A stretch of 8,867 nt of DNA from Acidobacteriota bacterium (GTDB lineage Bacteria > Acidobacteriota > HRBIN11): assembly GCA_025061865.1 (NCBI GenBank), contig JANXAA010000070.1, positions 1 through 8,867 on the forward strand, given 5' to 3'. A program made the position numbers and the translations under genes. How positions within the stretch are numbered: position 1 is the stretch's first letter; every line of letters begins with the position of its first letter. Under the pieces are notes generated by a model. The model was not told the DNA's origin, did not search any database, and worked only from the letters and a program-made list of their open reading frames with translations. This document shows positions 6,595-8,867 of the stretch, piece after piece.

Positions 6595-6761
6595 ACGGGC
6601 AACGGCAAAGGGGGATGCCTCGGCTCCCGGGCGTCAGAGACCTTTCTTGGGAACGCGAGGTCCAGAGTCTCTAAGCCAGGAGATCTAAGAAAGCACGCCG
6701 CAACGCCGGACTCCAACATGCGGGTCAGTGTCCCAGGAGTCCGAGTGCACTCCCACGTCTC
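6595..6761. other. Core between the inverted arrays upstream of mreC (non-coding)
   Basis: This 167-nt stretch has no convincing gene. Isolated repeat-like octamers occur near its right end (ggactcca at 6708-6715, aggagtcc at 6735-6742). AGAGAC (6636-6641) could pair with GTCTCT (6667-6672). A weak sigma70-like pair, TTGGGA (6647-6652) and TCTAAG (6670-6675) at 17-nt spacing, with 4 of 6 matches each, could drive mreCD-mrdA, but such matches are expected by chance. Confidence 0.35.
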
Positions 6762-6825
6762 GAATGCCCGAACCGCCGAACGGCCGGGCTCCCGGACTCC
6801 CGAGTCGCCAAACTCCCGGATCCCT
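6762..6825 (-). repeat. Degenerate 8-bp tandem repeat, reverse arm (8 units)
   Basis: Eight contiguous octamers whose reverse complements fit the GGSAGTYC unit of the array at 6515-6594 (for example ggactccc at 6794-6801 is the exact reverse complement of gggagtcc at 6579-6586). Positions 6792-6805 form a perfect 14-bp inverted repeat with 6575-6588. The arm ends 3 nt before the mreC ATG, so it occupies the place where the mreC ribosome binding site should be. Confidence 0.82.
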
Positions 6826-6828
6826 ATC

Positions 6829-7668
6829 ATGGCGAACCTGAGGCCGATCGTCTCGCGTCGGTGGCTATTCCGGCAGTGGCTCCTATGGATGGCCGTCTGT
6901 TGGGCTCTGCTATCGGTGCAGGTCCTGCATCAACGGGGCATCTCGCCGGGATTCCTTGTCCACCAGTGGGTCTGGGTTCCCGTCCTCCATGAGTATGAGC
7001 GTGTATACCGGCAGGTCCAGGACTGGCGGGAACGTTGGCGGACGATGAACGAATTGGTTGAGGAGAACCGCCGCCTTCGAGCTGAAGTCTTCCGGTACCA
7101 GCAGATGGAGCGTCAGTACGAGCGGGTCTTGCAAGAGACGGCCTTGCTGAAACCCCTGTATGAGCGATGGCAGGCGCGGCGTCCATCGAGCCTTTGGGCC
7201 CGAGTCGTCTTGCCTGACGTCCATGCGATTCGATGGCACCAGATCGTCATCGACCGGGGAAGTCGGCACGGCGTCCATCCGTACGCGGCCGTCTCGACGC
7301 CCGATGGTCTAGTCGGGTATGTCGAGTCAGTCGGCTTGTCTACGAGTCAGGTCCGTCTCGTGAGTCATCCCTTCTTCCGATGTGGGGCCCGGGTCGGGAC
7401 GGACGGTCCGATGGGTGTCTTGTACGGTCAGGGGGACCTATCTCATTTACTCCTCCGGTACGTCCCCCAGGGTTCAGCCGTTTCCCCCGGGAGTCCGGTC
7501 TATACGAGCGGTATCGAAGGCGTCTTGCCGGCCGGTCTGCCTATCGGATGGGTCGAAACTTCCCGCGCGTCGGATGCCGGTGAGGTTTTCTATGAGGTCC
7601 GGCCGGCCGTGGTCCCCTCGCAGGTCTCTTGGGTGATCGTCGACGTCATGGGAGTGACGGCTCCATGA
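6829..7668 (+). CDS. mreC: Rod shape-determining protein MreC
   Basis: Periplasmic elongasome scaffold of 279 residues that links MreB/MreD to PBP2 and is thought to activate it. A membrane helix lies at about 17-33, a coiled coil at about 54-108 (YERVYRQVQDWRERW, ENRRLRAEV), and the MreC beta-barrel domains at about 122-275. The latter contain IVIDRGSRHGVHPYAAV, GLVGYVESVG, VRLVSHPFFRCGARV and YVPQGSAVSPGSPVYTSG..GVLPAGLPIGWV, all typical of the family. ATG 6829 gives a normal MreC N terminus. The same frame opens further upstream to ATG 6718, but those 37 residues are translated repeat DNA and are rejected. There is no visible SD before 6829. The stop codon overlaps the mreD start by 4 nt (ATGA). 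Confidence 0.92.
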   Translation: MANLRPIVSRRWLFRQWLLWMAVCWALLSVQVLHQRGISPGFLVHQWVWVPVLHEYERVYRQVQDWRERWRTMNELVEENRRLRAEVFRYQQMERQYERVLQETALLKPLYERWQARRPSSLWARVVLPDVHAIRWHQIVIDRGSRHGVHPYAAVSTPDGLVGYVESVGLSTSQVRLVSHPFFRCGARVGTDGPMGVLYGQGDLSHLLLRYVPQGSAVSPGSPVYTSGIEGVLPAGLPIGWVETSRASDAGEVFYEVRPAVVPSQVSWVIVDVMGVTAP

Positions 7669-8183
7669 GATGGAAAGCCTGGGTCTGGCGGCCAGCGTTC
7701 TTTCGATGGGTCGCTTTGACCTTATGTGTGTTGTGGTATGGCGGTGTGGGACCCCTGGGTCTGAGATTCTATCCGTGGTTCCAAGTAGACCTGGTCCGGC
7801 CCTGGTTAGTCTTCGAGTCTCACTGGATGGCACCGGGTGTGATCTTCTGGCTGGGCGCCGCCTGGGGCTTGGCACAGGATGTTCTGATGGGCCAGCTCCT
7901 GGGCCTCTACGGCCTGGTTTGGGGCACGGAAGCCCTGCTGATCGCGTATCTCCGCTTCTGGTTTAACTTCCCGACCTGGGTGGGGTCCATAGGGGGATTC
8001 ACTTGTCTGCTGGTCTTCCAGTATGGGTCCCTATTTCTTCTGACCCGTCTGCTGGGCCTCTCCTTTCGCCCGGACCCCGTATGGATCCTCATCGACGGAG
8101 CTGTCAACGTCCTGTGGGTCCGGCTGGCCTTTTTCTGGTGGGAGCGGTCACATTATGAAGCCTATTCGACCCACTCCGTTTGA
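7665..8183 (+). CDS. mreD: Rod shape-determining membrane protein MreD
   Basis: Polytopic inner-membrane elongasome subunit of 172 residues, close to the usual 160-180. About five or six hydrophobic segments are visible (roughly 11-29, 37-52, 57-75, 79-98, 107-131, 139-158). WGLAQDVLMGQLLGLYGLVW at 67-86 is the MreD signature (G-x-x-x-D-x-x-x-G-x-x-x-G). It starts at ATG 7665, overlapping the mreC stop as ATGA, with GGGAG (7650-7654) 10 nt upstream. An in-frame TTG at 7629 would add 12 polar residues and is less likely. The end overlaps mrdA by 29 nt. Identity rests on the signature, topology and position between mreC and mrdA. Confidence 0.92.
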   Translation: MRWKAWVWRPAFFRWVALTLCVLWYGGVGPLGLRFYPWFQVDLVRPWLVFESHWMAPGVIFWLGAAWGLAQDVLMGQLLGLYGLVWGTEALLIAYLRFWFNFPTWVGSIGGFTCLLVFQYGSLFLLTRLLGLSFRPDPVWILIDGAVNVLWVRLAFFWWERSHYEAYSTHSV

Positions 8184-8867
8184 ACGGCCCCTTCGATACT
8201 TTCGGACCGGTGTCCTGGTCGGGATGTCGGTCTTGCTCTTGGGCTTTTGGCGCCTTCAGGTCCTCCAGCACTCGTACTACTTGGGACTGGCCGACCTGAA
8301 TCGGGTCCAGGTCGTCCGCCTCCACCCTCCTCGCGGCGTGATCGTCGACCGCCGCGAACGGGTCCTAGCCGATACGGGGATCACCTCTGTCTTAGTTTGG
8401 GAGCCCCGTCAGCCCCAACCCGACCCCCGGCGGGTGTTCTCAGAGTTGTTCCGCATTCTGGACTGGCCGGAAACCTATCAAACGAGCCTCATGGCTCGGG
8501 TCCACCGCCTCTCGGCCTATTACCCGGCTCAGTTGAATTGGCCCCTCCGTATGACGGATATCGCCCGCTTTGAATTTTATCGAGAACGATTCCCGGACCT
8601 GGCCCTCCAGACGCGGCCCAGCCGGTCGTACCCTTACGGCCCCGTCACGGCCCACCTGCTAGGCTATGTGGGCTGGATCGCCCCCGAGGACCAAGCCCAG
8701 CGTCTCTACGCCGATTACCCGGCCGACGCCGTGATCGGTAAGATGGGCATCGAGCGATACTATGAGCCCGCCCTCCGGGGAGAGTTCGGGCAAGCCTACT
8801 ATGTCGTCAATAGCCTGAACATCCCGGTCCAAGAGCTAAAGGTCTACCGCCGTTCGCCTCAACCCGG
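8155..8867 (+). CDS. mrdA: Penicillin-binding protein 2 (peptidoglycan transpeptidase), 3'-truncated
   Basis: First 237 codons of the class B PBP that cross-links peptidoglycan during elongation together with RodA; the frame is open to the window edge. A short cytoplasmic N terminus is followed by a membrane helix at about 19-37, then the start of the pedestal domain with PPRGVIVDRRERVLADT (58-74). SYPYGPVTAHLLGYVG (158-173) and IGKMGIERYYEPALRG (194-209) are typical of PBP2. The transpeptidase domain with its SxxK, SxN and KTG motifs would lie beyond 8867. The usual DRNG at 65-68 reads DRRE here. The ATG lies inside mreD (29-nt overlap), with GGGAG at 8140-8144 placed 10 nt upstream, so translation is probably coupled. 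FtsI is less likely given the mreCD context. Confidence 0.93.
   Translation, partial: MKPIRPTPFERPLRYFRTGVLVGMSVLLLGFWRLQVLQHSYYLGLADLNRVQVVRLHPPRGVIVDRRERVLADTGITSVLVWEPRQPQPDPRRVFSELFRILDWPETYQTSLMARVHRLSAYYPAQLNWPLRMTDIARFEFYRERFPDLALQTRPSRSYPYGPVTAHLLGYVGWIAPEDQAQRLYADYPADAVIGKMGIERYYEPALRGEFGQAYYVVNSLNIPVQELKVYRRSPQP

Noticed and set aside
6515..6825. CRISPR array
   Set aside because: Units are 8 bp, degenerate and contiguous without unique spacers, and no cas genes are present.
6718..6828. N-terminal 37-residue extension of MreC
   Set aside because: It is encoded by the repeat arm, lacks an SD, and is unlike MreC N termini; ATG 6829 fits the family.
6444..6830. Antisense open frame of 128 codons across the mreB-mreC gap
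   Set aside because: It is open because the octamer arrays lack stop codons in that frame. The product is a translated repeat, not a credible protein.

Overview
The window looks like a chromosomal housekeeping region of a Gram-negative-type, rod-shaped bacterium. It is GC-rich (about 60% by eye) and strongly favours codons such as GTC, GAC and CGG. All eight genes are on the + strand. The S41 peptidase has a C-terminal extension that reminds me of Acidobacteriota proteins, but this is a weak hint and I do not assign a phylum. I see no rRNA, tRNA, transposase, phage gene or CRISPR array.

Layout. (1) 2-2226: the 3' part of rimO (S12 methylthiotransferase), overlapping by 49 nt a YkuE-type metallophosphoesterase gene. 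(2) 2227-2392: a gap with a small pair of inverted arrays of degenerate 8-bp repeats. (3) 2393-4030: a membrane-anchored S41 carboxyl-terminal processing protease. (4) 4031-4156: a gap with an 11-bp inverted repeat and a duplicated AT-rich -10-like element. (5) 4157-5425: a single-pass membrane protein with a FecR domain, an FN3-like domain and an Ig-like domain. (6) 5477-8867: the rod-shape module mreB, mreC, mreD and mrdA (PBP2, cut by the window end). mreC/mreD and mreD/mrdA overlap. mreB is separated from mreC by 332 nt that hold the largest repeat structure in the window.

How the genes work together. MreB filaments, MreC, MreD and PBP2 form the core of the elongasome, which drives lateral peptidoglycan synthesis. 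The S41 protease and the FecR/FN3 protein are envelope proteins next to it. A link to wall growth is plausible from position only. RimO and the phosphoesterase form a separate upstream pair.

The most unusual signal is not a gene. Two intergenic regions (2237-2375 and 6515-6825) have the same design: an array of imperfect 8-bp units (consensus GGSAGTYC) begins just after the upstream stop codon, and an array of the same unit in opposite orientation ends just before the downstream start codon, with an unrelated core between. The larger copy splits mreB from mreCD-mrdA and runs to within 3 nt of the mreC start codon, where no Shine-Dalgarno sequence is visible. I do not recognise this as a described repeat family.
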